Assembly: GCA_903824295.1 (NCBI GenBank)
Contig: CAIJWE010000009.1
Coordinates: 1 to 56,809, forward strand
Direction: 5' to 3'
Length of the DNA stretch: 56,809 bases
Source of the DNA: an uncultured Chlorobiaceae bacterium
GTDB lineage: Bacteria; Bacteroidota; Chlorobiia; Chlorobiales; Chlorobiaceae
The position numbers were made by a program, and so were the translations under genes. Below the pieces are notes generated by a model that was not told the DNA's origin, searched no databases, and was given only the letters and a program-made list of their open reading frames with translations. Shown here piece after piece: positions 26,290 to 34,530 of this stretch (its first letter is position 1; the number at the start of each line of letters is the position of its first letter).

Positions 26290-26640
26290 ATGATCATGGC
26301 AAAAGATGAAAAAAACGGCGGATTTTTTTCCAAATTCAAAAAAAGTGAAGCATCTTCTGAAGCCACCCCATCAACGGCGCCAAGCCGTGGAGTTGCTTCG
26401 ACACCTGAAAGCAGGAACTCCGTGGTGAGCGGTGCGTTGTCCAAAACTGCTGCTGCTCCTGAGCCTGTTGAGGATTCGTCATTGTCTGAGCCCCTTATTG
26501 ATACGGTTGAAGCCTTCAATGTTTACTGCCGATCTCTGGTTGAAATTGGCACCTCGCAGTTGATGGTTGTTGATCAGGTACTTGGTATGCTTTCCAATTC
26601 GCTCAATAAAATTATTGATGGCTCTGGAACAAAAGAGTAG
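26290..26640 (+). CDS. Small protein with low-complexity N-terminus, unknown
   Basis: 116 residues (114 if the second ATG at 26296 is used). A basic start (MAKDEKNGGFFSKFKKSE) is followed by a Ser/Ala/Pro/Thr-rich disordered stretch (about 20-75), then an amphipathic helical region with VEAFNVYCRSLVEIGTSQLMVVDQVL and LSNSLNKIID. The C-terminal helix is loosely reminiscent of chlorosome envelope proteins, but I cannot assign it to a Csm family. No signal peptide or membrane segment. It lies 27 bp after the cyclase gene and 82 bp before another small gene, probably in one operon. Confidence 0.65.
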   Translation: MIMAKDEKNGGFFSKFKKSEASSEATPSTAPSRGVASTPESRNSVVSGALSKTAAAPEPVEDSSLSEPLIDTVEAFNVYCRSLVEIGTSQLMVVDQVLGMLSNSLNKIIDGSGTKE

Positions 26641-26722
26641 GTCGTCTCTTTCAGTTTTTTTTCGAGAAAAGGTTAATGGTTCAGCCACCATTTCCTTGCT
26701 AATACGGTAAGCCATAGATCTT

Positions 26723-26959
26723 ATGATGGATAATCAACAGTATCTGGTACCGGAGAGAGCTGTCAAGCCTGCGGCAGCAATTATCAGCGGAGCATTTCTC
26801 CTCTCACCATTGGGGATACCTTTTTTTGTTCGCGGAGTACCGCGGATATTGCTTGCTGGCCTTGGCGGATTTCTGGCTGGAAATGTTGTGGACAAGGTTT
26901 CTTGTAAGTTTGCTGAAAATTTGGGGCAGGTTATGCAGCAAAGGTCGACCAAGAGTTGA
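26723..26959 (+). CDS. Small hydrophobic protein, unknown
   Basis: 78 residues. After a polar start (MMDNQQYLVPERAV) there is a Gly/Ala-rich hydrophobic hairpin (about 15-58: AAAIISGAFLLSPLGIPFF, then ILLAGLGGFLAGNVV) and a polar C-terminus. It could be a two-helix membrane protein or a lipid-monolayer protein. Adjacent ATG codons at 26723 and 26726 are both possible starts. It lies 9 bp before the DUF1997-like gene. No family recognised; the location suggests a role with the carotenoid cyclase or the chlorosome. Confidence 0.6.
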   Translation: MMDNQQYLVPERAVKPAAAIISGAFLLSPLGIPFFVRGVPRILLAGLGGFLAGNVVDKVSCKFAENLGQVMQQRSTKS

Positions 26960-26968
26960 TCGCTGATA

Positions 26969-27721
26969 GTGGCAAATAGCTCATTGATCCATAGTCAACT
27001 TGCCATTGAATCAGGAACTCTCAATCCGTGCCGAATGTTTGAAAGCTTTATAAATATTCGTCCGGATTCAGGTTCTTCAATTTTTTTTCGTACATCAATG
27101 GAAGTTGTTGGCAAAAGTAAAGCGCATGTTGTGCTTGATTCATGTTTTCATGAGTCGATCCTTTATTTCTCTGATCATGAAAAGCTGCTGAAGTGTAATC
27201 CTTATTGCAGTCACGTCAAGTATTTAATGGATCGCGATATTTTTCAGTGGATTTTTCAGGTGGATGATCCCCGAAACAATCCGATTACTGCGGTGTTTTT
27301 TGTCCGCCAATTGGAGGAGGTTTTTTCGTTTGATGACAGTTACGGACAGCAGATGGCCGCCAGAGTGAAAAACAGAGCGCATCTCAATGGCAATGGAAAG
27401 CGGATTCGCTGGGAGGCGGTTCACGATCATCCCGAAATTGAACTTATCTCTCCCAACTCCTTTATCGGGCAGGCAAGTTCTGAAATATGCCTGCTGCATC
27501 AGCATGATGGTCGGACATCGGTCTATTTTGATACCAATATTGCTCTTGATTTTGATCTGTCGTTTCCTCTCAACCTTATGCCGGAAGGTCTTTTGAAGTT
27601 TATGAGTGAGGCGGTCATGTCGCAAATCATGCAGCAGGCAACAGAAAGTATGCTTTGCCAGATTCAGTCGGATATCTGCTGTACGTCGGCTGAACTTGCT
27701 GTAGAGGGTGGTAAAAAATAG
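26969..27721 (+). CDS. DUF1997-like protein (SRPBCC-type fold expected)
   Basis: 250 residues with a GTG start 9 bp after the previous stop. The layout resembles DUF1997, a family best known from cyanobacteria and plastids: an early LYFSDHEKLLKCNPYCSHVKYL element, a central beta-rich part (FQWIFQVDDPRN), then the closing segment FDLSFPLNLMPEGLLKFMSEAVMSQIMQQATESML, which matches the proline-containing C-terminal helix of such proteins. The fold could bind a hydrophobic ligand. It has no signal peptide. Being the last gene of the cyclase cluster, handling of a carotenoid or quinone is a testable idea, not a demonstrated function. Confidence 0.65.
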   Translation: MANSSLIHSQLAIESGTLNPCRMFESFINIRPDSGSSIFFRTSMEVVGKSKAHVVLDSCFHESILYFSDHEKLLKCNPYCSHVKYLMDRDIFQWIFQVDDPRNNPITAVFFVRQLEEVFSFDDSYGQQMAARVKNRAHLNGNGKRIRWEAVHDHPEIELISPNSFIGQASSEICLLHQHDGRTSVYFDTNIALDFDLSFPLNLMPEGLLKFMSEAVMSQIMQQATESMLCQIQSDICCTSAELAVEGGKK

Positions 27722-27806
27722 GGTCGAGTTTCGTGCGGTTGTTTTTGCATCACGCTCTGTGTCGCATTGAAAAAAGTTGCGAGCATTATTTTTTTTTATA
27801 TTTTAT

Positions 27807-27823
27807 ATACCTGTAGGGGGTAT
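27807..27823. promoter_or_regulatory. CsoR/CstR-type operator
   Basis: ATACCTGTAGGGGGTAT has ATACC/GGTAT half-sites separated by seven bases, with the G-run typical of operators for this repressor family. It lies 31 bp before the repressor gene and fits autoregulation of the whole efflux operon. Confidence 0.65.
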
Positions 27824-27853
27824 AGGTATTGTGGGCCATTAGATCCGATTATT

Positions 27854-28105
27854 ATGATTAAAACTGAACGGGACATGCAAGATGTGATTCTGAGGTTGAA
27901 ACGGGTTGCCGGTCAGGTTGAGGGACTGGTCAGGATGATTGAAAGGGAAGAGGAGTGTTCCCAGATTATTACGCAGTTTCAGGCGGCAAAGGCTGCTTTG
28001 GACAACACCTTTTCATTGGTACTTCACCGAAACCTTAAGGAGTGCGTGAGTAATGATGACTCAAAAAGTGTTGAAAAGATTTTGAAGCTCATCTCTAAAC
28101 AATAA
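27854..28105 (+). CDS. CsoR/CstR family repressor (DUF156)
   Basis: 83 residues from the ATG at 27854; the upstream open frame runs through the operator. It is an all-helical tetrameric repressor family with RLKRVAGQVEGLVRMIE (14-30) and the sensing core C35 ... N60 ... C64. Copper-sensing CsoR has Cys-His-Cys at these positions; here the His is Asn. Loss of that His is reported for the persulfide sensor CstR, which uses two cysteines at the same spacing, so sensing of sulfane sulfur is favoured over copper. It heads the RND operon: tolC starts 6 bp later. Repression relieved by persulfide would make sense in a sulfide-oxidising phototroph. Confidence 0.88.
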   Translation: MIKTERDMQDVILRLKRVAGQVEGLVRMIEREEECSQIITQFQAAKAALDNTFSLVLHRNLKECVSNDDSKSVEKILKLISKQ

Positions 28106-28111
28106 AAGAAC

Positions 28112-29437
28112 ATGAAAATATACAAGGCGTTGATCGGTTTCTGTGTGGCAGGCGCTCTTGCCTCACCGCTTCAGGCAAAAACTGGTGACAGAACAATGCG
28201 GCTCTCGCTTGCTGACGCCATTACTATGGCTCGTCAAAACAACTTCACGGTAAAGGCCGCCAAAAGCAGGGTTGATCAGGCTCAGGCGAGGGTGGTTCAG
28301 ACCCGGCAGTCATATTTGCCGAAAGTGACGTTGTCGGAGACGCTTGTTGTGACCAATGACCCCGGGGCAGCACTGGTTTTCAAGTTGCAGCAGAACGTCG
28401 TGCAGCAGAGTGATTTTATGCCTGAAAAGCTTAATAATGCTGATGTTATCAATGATTTTACTACATCTCTCCAGGTAATGCAGCCGGTTTACAATGCGGA
28501 TGCTTCAATAGGCAGGACTATGGCCTTAACCGCCAGAAAAGGTCAGGAGCTTATGGCCCTGCGCACTGAAGAGAGTGTTGGACTTCAGGTCAGCAAAGTC
28601 TATTACGGGCTTATTCTTGCCCGAAAAAACATAGCGGCAGTTGATCAGTCGATAAAAACCATGCAGGCGCACAGCAATGATGCGGCCAAAGGTTATCGAG
28701 CCGGGTTGCTGACAAAATCTGATAAGCTTTCAACGGATGTGAGGCTTGCTGAGCTTCAGGAGCAGAAACTTCTGCTGCATGACGAGATAAAAAATGGAAC
28801 AGAGGTTCTGGCTGTGCTGCTGAATCTTGAGCCGGGCGTAAACATTGTGCCGACAGGTGATTTTGTTGTTGATAATCAGTTGCCAGACGGAGATAAAAAT
28901 TACGTGTCGGAAAACCGCGCTGATCTCAAGGCTCTTGAAGCTTTTCGACAGGTTGCTGCCAACCAGGAAGAAATTGTTCACGCATCAAGGCTTCCGCGCC
29001 TGAACGCCTTCGTGCAGACCAACCTGCACAGTAACAATATTTTTGGCGGTGGTTCCAGTTGGGCGCTTGGCATGAATATGCAGTGGAATATTTATGATGG
29101 TATGGCCACGGCGGGTCGTGCTCAGGAGGCCAAAGCTCAGGTGCGTGAGGCGATGTACAACTATGAGGCGGCAAAGAGCAACAGTCTGGCTGAGGTGAGC
29201 CGGTCGCTCAGGTCGCTCAAAACCGCTAAAGCAAGAATAGCTGTTGCCCGAAAATCTCTGGAGGCGGCAAAGGTAAGTCTTGATTTTATCGGTGAGCAGT
29301 TTAAGACAGGCATGGCGATGACCTTTGAGCTTTTGATGAGGGAGCAGGCCTATACCTACGCCAGAATGAGGTTGAACCAGGCCTCCTATGATTATTGCGT
29401 TTCAAGAAGTGAGTTTGAATATTACGGTGGGAACTGA
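28112..29437 (+). CDS. TolC-like outer-membrane efflux protein
   Basis: 441 residues with a signal peptide (about 5-23, SPLQAKT). It has the duplicated outer-membrane efflux protein pattern: LSLADAITMARQNNFTVKAAKSRVDQAQARVVQTR (about 31-65), and a second half with NRADLKALEAFRQVAANQEEIVHASRLPRL. Homotrimers of this family form the outer-membrane channel and periplasmic tunnel. It is second in the operon (6 bp after the repressor) and is followed by the shortened adaptor and the RND pump, so it should be the exit duct of a tripartite exporter. Confidence 0.9.
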   Translation: MKIYKALIGFCVAGALASPLQAKTGDRTMRLSLADAITMARQNNFTVKAAKSRVDQAQARVVQTRQSYLPKVTLSETLVVTNDPGAALVFKLQQNVVQQSDFMPEKLNNADVINDFTTSLQVMQPVYNADASIGRTMALTARKGQELMALRTEESVGLQVSKVYYGLILARKNIAAVDQSIKTMQAHSNDAAKGYRAGLLTKSDKLSTDVRLAELQEQKLLLHDEIKNGTEVLAVLLNLEPGVNIVPTGDFVVDNQLPDGDKNYVSENRADLKALEAFRQVAANQEEIVHASRLPRLNAFVQTNLHSNNIFGGGSSWALGMNMQWNIYDGMATAGRAQEAKAQVREAMYNYEAAKSNSLAEVSRSLRSLKTAKARIAVARKSLEAAKVSLDFIGEQFKTGMAMTFELLMREQAYTYARMRLNQASYDYCVSRSEFEYYGGN

Positions 29438-29468
29438 CAGGCTTTTTTAACTGAAGCAGAATAATGCT

Positions 29469-29885
29469 ATGCGTGTGGATATAAAAAAGATTTTTTTTCC
29501 TCTTCTGGTTGCTCTTCCCTTGCTGTTTGCAGGGTGTGGCAATCGTGAGCCGGAGTCGATAAAGAGCGGGCAAAAGGTATCTCTTGCTGCTGCCGTGAGT
29601 GTTGTTGCCGTTCGTAGTGCGTTTGTGGCCGGGGGCAACGAGGTGCTGCTGGTGCCTGCATCGGCAATTTTCCGTAAAGGGGAGCTTACCGCTGTTTTTG
29701 TTGTCGGGGCTGATAACCGCCTCTCGGTACGATGGATCAGTACAGGGCGTTTCATGCAGGGCTATCTTGTTGTTCTTGGCGGTCTGGATAAAGGAGAGTT
29801 TGTGGTGGGAGTTTATAGTCCTGAGCTTGTTGAAGGTGTAACGGTAATAAAAAGTGTGACTGCGGAGGATCAAACCAATGAATGA
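29469..29885 (+). CDS. RND periplasmic adaptor, internally deleted
   Basis: Only 138 residues, whereas adaptors are usually 350-400. A lipoprotein signal (LLFAGC, Cys23) and the usual start of the mature protein (GQKVSLAAAVSVVAVRS) are followed directly, near residue 50, by the C-terminal membrane-proximal domain (VLLVPASAIFRKGELTAVFVVGADNRLSVRWISTGR). The lipoyl domain, alpha-hairpin and most of the beta-barrel are missing without a frameshift. It may be a non-functional remnant or a minimal adaptor. Its stop overlaps the start of the pump gene (29878-29885), so coupling has been kept. Confidence 0.82.
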   Translation: MRVDIKKIFFPLLVALPLLFAGCGNREPESIKSGQKVSLAAAVSVVAVRSAFVAGGNEVLLVPASAIFRKGELTAVFVVGADNRLSVRWISTGRFMQGYLVVLGGLDKGEFVVGVYSPELVEGVTVIKSVTAEDQTNE

Positions 29886-32800
29886 AGGTATTGCTGGTAA
29901 ACTTGCCAAACAGTTTATCAATTCAAAGATTACGCCACTTTTGATGGTGGCCTCTCTCTTGGTGGGTATTATGGCGACATTCATGACGCCGAGAGAGGAA
30001 GAGCCACAGATTGTGGTGCCGATGGTTGATCTCTATATCCCCTATCCGGGAGCAACTCCCGCCGAGGTGGAATCACGTGTTGCCAAGTCGGTTGAGCGTA
30101 CCTTGACTGAAATTCCCGGAGTTGATTATGTCTATTCAACCTCTATGCCCGACTTTGCGGTGGTGACTGTCCGTTATAAGGTAGGTGAGGATGCTGAAAA
30201 AAGTATGGTCAAATTGTGGTCGACACTGATGAAAAATATGGACAAGATGCCGCCAGGTGTCCAGTTTCCTTTGATGAAAAAGGTGTCGATAGACGATGTT
30301 CCTGTGCTTAATCTCACTTTTTGGAGCAAGACGAAAGATCCTTTTGAGCTTCGTAAAACCGCAGTCGGGGTGGCTGATGAGTTAAAAAAAATCAAGAGTA
30401 TTGGTGATGTTGACATAAAGGGAGGGTTGAAACGTCAGGTGAAGATTGTGCTTGACAAGGAAAAACTGCGGCAGTTCAATGTCAGCCCCCTGCAGATTGC
30501 CCGCCAGGTACAGATGGCCAACAGCCAGATGACCTCCGGTGATTTCAAGCAGATGAACCAGGAGATCATTGTCCGATCAGGAAGGTTTCTTGAAAGTGCC
30601 AGTGATGTTGGCAATATCGTTGTCGGAATCTATGGTGCATCACCGGTTTATCTGCGCGATGTTGCGAGCGTTGTTGACGGGCCTGAAGAGGTAAATAATT
30701 ATAACTTTTTCGGATGGGCGGCTGCGGCTCCGAAAGGTTCCGTGTCAGGAGAGTACCCTGCGGTGACGCTGACGGTGGCCAAGCGCCAGGGAAGTGACGC
30801 CTCCAAGCTTGCCGACAAGGTGCTTGCAAGGGTTGAAGAGCTGAAGAAAAGTTCTATTCCTGCCGGAGTGACGGTGTCCGAAACGAGGAACTATGGAGCA
30901 ACGGCAACCGACAAGGTCACGACCCTTCTGGAGCATCTGCTTATGGCCGTTGTTGCGGTAACGATCGTTGTTGGCTTTTTTCTTGGATGGCGCGGGGCTC
31001 TTGTGGTACTTGCCTCGGTACCGATCACCTTTGCCCTTACTCTGTTAATCTACTATCTGCTCGATTATTCACTCAACAGGGTGACTCTGTTTGCCCTGAT
31101 CTTTGTGACCGGTATTGTTGTTGATGACTCGATCATCATTGCCGAGAACATTCATCGTCACTTCGCCATGAAGCGGCAACCCAAATTGCAGGCCGCAATC
31201 ACCGCCATTAATGAGGTGGGTAACCCGACTATTCTGGCAACTTTTACGGTTATTGCCGCCGTCTTGCCGATGGTCTTTGTTTCTGGTCTCATGGGTCCCT
31301 ACATGAGCCCGATGCCGATCGGTGCTTCGCTGGCAATGATTTTTTCGCTTCTCGTTGCCTTGATTGCAACTCCGTGGCTCTCTTTCCGTCTTCTTAAAAC
31401 TGAGGCGGGACATCACGAAGAGTATGATATTACCAAGACCGGCTATTACAAGATTTTCAACACGATTCTCAGTCCATTCATCGAGAGCAGTTTCAAGCGC
31501 TGGGTTGCGTTTGGTGTGGTCGGGCTCATGCTTGTCGGAGCCATTGCGCTGGTGCCGCTTAAGGCTGTACAGATGAAGATGCTTCCGTTTGACAACAAGA
31601 ATGAGTTCCAGGTGATTGTTGACATGCCCGAAGGCACCGCACTTGAGCAGACGGCAAGGGTGACCAAGGAGATTTCAGCCTATCTGAAAACAGTGCCGGA
31701 AGTTCTCAGTTATCAGTACTATGTGGGTACCAATGCGCCCATCAATTTCAACGGTCTTGTGCGCCATTACTACCTGCGTCAGGCAAAGAACATGGGCGAT
31801 ATTCAGGTTAACCTCATTCCAAAGGATGAACGCAAGTCGCAGAGTCATGATATTGCCAAAAAGGTAAGGGCTGGAGTACAGCAGATTGCCATGCGCTATA
31901 ACGCGAATGCCAAGATTGTTGAAATTCCACCGGGCCCGCCGGTTCTTTCTACGCTTGTTGCTGAAATTTATGGTCCGTCGCAGGAGCAGCAGATTGCTTT
32001 GGCCAAACAGGTCAAAAAGGTTTTTGAGGAGACTCCCGGGGTGGTCGATGTTGACTGGATGGTGGAGGCTGACCAGAAGGTCTACAATCTGGTTGTCAAC
32101 AAAGAGCGCGCCGCATTCCGCGGTGTCACAGCCGAACAGATTGCCCAGACGCTGCGCATGTCGCTCGCGGGCATGGATGTTGGGGTACTGCATACGGACA
32201 AGGAACTTGAACCGGTCATGATTCAAGTGCGTTTACCGCAGTCCGGCAGGACTTCCCTGCAGGATCTTTCCGGTATTTTTGTGCAGTCACAGGGTATGGG
32301 AACCTTGACAACCCGTTTGCGTGCCGGTGAGATGATTCCACTTTCAGAACTGGTGACGGTTGAGGAAAAAATTCAGGACAAAAGCATTTTCCGCAAGGAT
32401 CTTCGCCGGGTGGTCTATGTAACGGCTGATGTTGCCGGGGCGACGGAGAGCCCGGTCTATGCCATGCTCGATATGGATAAAAAGATCGAATCGCTTAAGG
32501 TTCCGGGAGGATACCGTGTCACTCCTCTGTATACGGCAAACCCGACATCAGAGGAGAAGTTGTCGATGAAATGGGATGGGGAGTGGCAGATTACCTTTGA
32601 AGTTTTCAGGGATCTTGGCACCGCTTTTGCTGTTGTTCTTGTGATTATTTATCTCTTGATCATCGGATGGTTCCAATCCTTCAAGACTCCGCTGATCATG
32701 ATGATTGCCATTCCTCTCAGTCTTGTAGGCATTATTCCCGGTCATCTGCTGCATGGCGCTTTTTTTACAGCAACAAGCATGATCGGCATGATTGCCCTTG

Positions 32801-33090
32801 CTGGTATTATGGTGCGCAACTCGGTACTGCTGATTGATTTTATCCAGATTCGCAGGGCGGAAGGCGCTGATCTCAAGCAGGCGGTCATTGAGTCCGCTGC
32901 GGTTCGTACCCGGCCGATTATTCTGACCTCAGGTGCCGTTGTGATCGGCTCAATAGTCATGCTTTTTGATCCGATTTTTCAGGGTCTTGCCATTTCGCTG
33001 ATCTGGGGTGGTGTTCTTTCAACCATTCTCACGCTCGTCGTTGTGCCGATTGTTTATTATATGGTTGAGAAGAAATCGGCAAAACTGTAG
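29878..33090 (+). CDS. RND family efflux pump, inner-membrane subunit
   Basis: 1070 residues, full length, with the twelve-helix RND layout and two large periplasmic loops. The proton-relay helix contains FVTGIVVDDSIIIAENIHRHF (about 411-431): the paired Asp is typical of hydrophobe/drug-type pumps, unlike the DGA or DAA form of heavy-metal CzcA/CusA pumps. The N-terminus (FINSKITPLLMVASLLVGI) and LIYYLLDYSLNRVTLFALI are typical. The start overlaps the adaptor stop by 8 bases. Regulated with its neighbours by a CsoR/CstR-type repressor; the substrate is unknown, a reactive sulfur or quinone-like compound being conceivable. Confidence 0.93.
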   Translation: MNEGIAGKLAKQFINSKITPLLMVASLLVGIMATFMTPREEEPQIVVPMVDLYIPYPGATPAEVESRVAKSVERTLTEIPGVDYVYSTSMPDFAVVTVRYKVGEDAEKSMVKLWSTLMKNMDKMPPGVQFPLMKKVSIDDVPVLNLTFWSKTKDPFELRKTAVGVADELKKIKSIGDVDIKGGLKRQVKIVLDKEKLRQFNVSPLQIARQVQMANSQMTSGDFKQMNQEIIVRSGRFLESASDVGNIVVGIYGASPVYLRDVASVVDGPEEVNNYNFFGWAAAAPKGSVSGEYPAVTLTVAKRQGSDASKLADKVLARVEELKKSSIPAGVTVSETRNYGATATDKVTTLLEHLLMAVVAVTIVVGFFLGWRGALVVLASVPITFALTLLIYYLLDYSLNRVTLFALIFVTGIVVDDSIIIAENIHRHFAMKRQPKLQAAITAINEVGNPTILATFTVIAAVLPMVFVSGLMGPYMSPMPIGASLAMIFSLLVALIATPWLSFRLLKTEAGHHEEYDITKTGYYKIFNTILSPFIESSFKRWVAFGVVGLMLVGAIALVPLKAVQMKMLPFDNKNEFQVIVDMPEGTALEQTARVTKEISAYLKTVPEVLSYQYYVGTNAPINFNGLVRHYYLRQAKNMGDIQVNLIPKDERKSQSHDIAKKVRAGVQQIAMRYNANAKIVEIPPGPPVLSTLVAEIYGPSQEQQIALAKQVKKVFEETPGVVDVDWMVEADQKVYNLVVNKERAAFRGVTAEQIAQTLRMSLAGMDVGVLHTDKELEPVMIQVRLPQSGRTSLQDLSGIFVQSQGMGTLTTRLRAGEMIPLSELVTVEEKIQDKSIFRKDLRRVVYVTADVAGATESPVYAMLDMDKKIESLKVPGGYRVTPLYTANPTSEEKLSMKWDGEWQITFEVFRDLGTAFAVVLVIIYLLIIGWFQSFKTPLIMMIAIPLSLVGIIPGHLLHGAFFTATSMIGMIALAGIMVRNSVLLIDFIQIRRAEGADLKQAVIESAAVRTRPIILTSGAVVIGSIVMLFDPIFQGLAISLIWGGVLSTILTLVVVPIVYYMVEKKSAKL

Positions 33091-33104
33091 AGGAGGCACA
33101 TCAC

Positions 33105-33743
33105 ATGATCGTTGAACAATTTCGTACCGGTGGCGACAGGAACTTCGGTTATCTTGTCGCCGATGAGCTTTCCCGGGAAGCTCTGGTTATTGACGCCTCA
33201 TTCAATCCTGACATGATTGTGCGGTTTGCCGTTGAAAGGGGTTTTGTGATTCGTTACATATTTTCATCACATGGCCATGACGATCACACCAATGGCAACG
33301 CCGCCATAAGGCTGTTGACCGCAGTTTCCCCTTTGCTCTATGGCGATACCTGTCCCCGGACTGGTATTACCGTAGAGGATGGGGCCCTTTTTCCTCTTGG
33401 CTCTCTTCAGGCGCGTATTTTCCATACTCCCGGCCATACCCGGGATTCCATCTGCATCCATATCGGGAAAGCTCTTTTTACCGGTGATACCCTCTTTACG
33501 GGAAAGGTGGGGGGCACGAGCACTGAAGAGCAGGCACGTGATGAATATCTCTCGCTGCAAAAGCTGATGCTGCTGCCCGGCGAGACAAAAATTTATCCCG
33601 GACATGATTACGGTACCTCGCCCATCTCAACCGTCAGCACAGAGCGAGTTTCCAACCCTTTTCTGCTTCAGGGTGATTTCAATGCTTTTTTTGCCTTGAA
33701 ACAGAACTGGATAACGTATAAAAAAATGCATGGAATTGTATGA
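33105..33743 (+). CDS. Metallo-beta-lactamase-fold hydrolase (GloB/ETHE1-like)
   Basis: 212 residues with the complete metal site: SSHGHDDH (H56, H58, D60, H61), FHTPGHT (H111), FTGDTLF (D128) and YPGHDYG (H167). Overall it resembles glyoxalase II and persulfide-dioxygenase-like proteins. It lies 14 bp after the RND pump with a good ribosome site (GAGGAGG), so it is the last gene of the repressor-led operon. CstR-type regulators commonly control persulfide dioxygenases of this fold, which supports a sulfur-detoxification role, but the sequence alone cannot exclude a thioesterase such as hydroxyacylglutathione hydrolase. Confidence 0.85.
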   Translation: MIVEQFRTGGDRNFGYLVADELSREALVIDASFNPDMIVRFAVERGFVIRYIFSSHGHDDHTNGNAAIRLLTAVSPLLYGDTCPRTGITVEDGALFPLGSLQARIFHTPGHTRDSICIHIGKALFTGDTLFTGKVGGTSTEEQARDEYLSLQKLMLLPGETKIYPGHDYGTSPISTVSTERVSNPFLLQGDFNAFFALKQNWITYKKMHGIV

Positions 33744-33939
33744 TTTCTCTTTTTGAGAGAGGAGTTTTTGCAATTATGTTGTTTTTTTTTATAAATTAAT
33801 TTATCACGTCAATTTTAGGGATTACACTCTGGCTTCCCTCCCTTTTTCTGCTTTATGATATAAAATCGGTAGCTCGTTGTTTTGTGTGCCGAACGATAAA
33901 AAATCGGTATTATCTGTTTTTTTAATCTTTAGTAACCTG

Positions 33940-34392
33940 ATGACTATGGATCAGCTTATAACATTACGTACCCTGCCGGTATCTGCTCTTATGCAGAAAG
34001 AGTTTCACATAATCAAGGGAAGCTGTACGGTAGCCGAGGCTTTGCAGATTATGAAACGGAGCAAAGAGAGCGGCCTTATCGTTGAGCCTCGTAATGAGGA
34101 CGATTGCTACGGCATTGTGACCGAGAAAGATATTCTTGAAAAAGTGATTGATCCGGGGGAGGATGTTCATCGCGATCCATGGAATACTCCTGTTTTTCAG
34201 ATTATGAGTAAGCCGGTTATCAGTGTCAATCCAAGCCTTCGCATCAAGTATGCTCTTCGCCTGATGAAGCGGAGCAATATCAGGCGTCTTACTGTCATGG
34301 AAAACAATAAAATTCTTGGTCTCCTCAATATGACGGATGTGCTTCATGCTGTTGAGGAACTTCCTGTTCATGATGATCATGTAGCCCTTTAG
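33940..34392 (+). CDS. CBS-domain pair protein
   Basis: 150 residues from the ATG at 33940; the frame continues upstream to 33877 but that part is unlike the family, and 33946 is an alternative start. Two CBS domains make up the whole protein: [35 protein letters not shown] (about 11-46), then [13 protein letters not shown], and a second copy with [34 protein letters not shown] and [15 protein letters not shown] pairs bind adenosine nucleotides and act as energy or ionic-strength sensors. No catalytic domain is fused, so the target protein is unknown. Confidence 0.85.
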   Translation: MTMDQLITLRTLPVSALMQKEFHIIKGSCTVAEALQIMKRSKESGLIVEPRNEDDCYGIVTEKDILEKVIDPGEDVHRDPWNTPVFQIMSKPVISVNPSLRIKYALRLMKRSNIRRLTVMENNKILGLLNMTDVLHAVEELPVHDDHVAL

Positions 34393-34530
34393 CAGTCAGG
34401 GTACCTTTTCCTGCTTTCCTTAGTATTACCAGAAAGACCAATTTCAATGAGCGGGGCGCTTGCCGGTTGCAGTGCCCTGCCATTTAATCAGTGAGGCTCC
34501 CTCAATAGCGTCACAAGGAGATTTGAGCGT

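Noticed and set aside
27854-33090. Heavy-metal (CzcA/CusA) efflux system
   Set aside because: The pump has the paired Asp of drug-type RND proteins rather than the metal-pump motif, and the repressor lacks the copper-ligand His.
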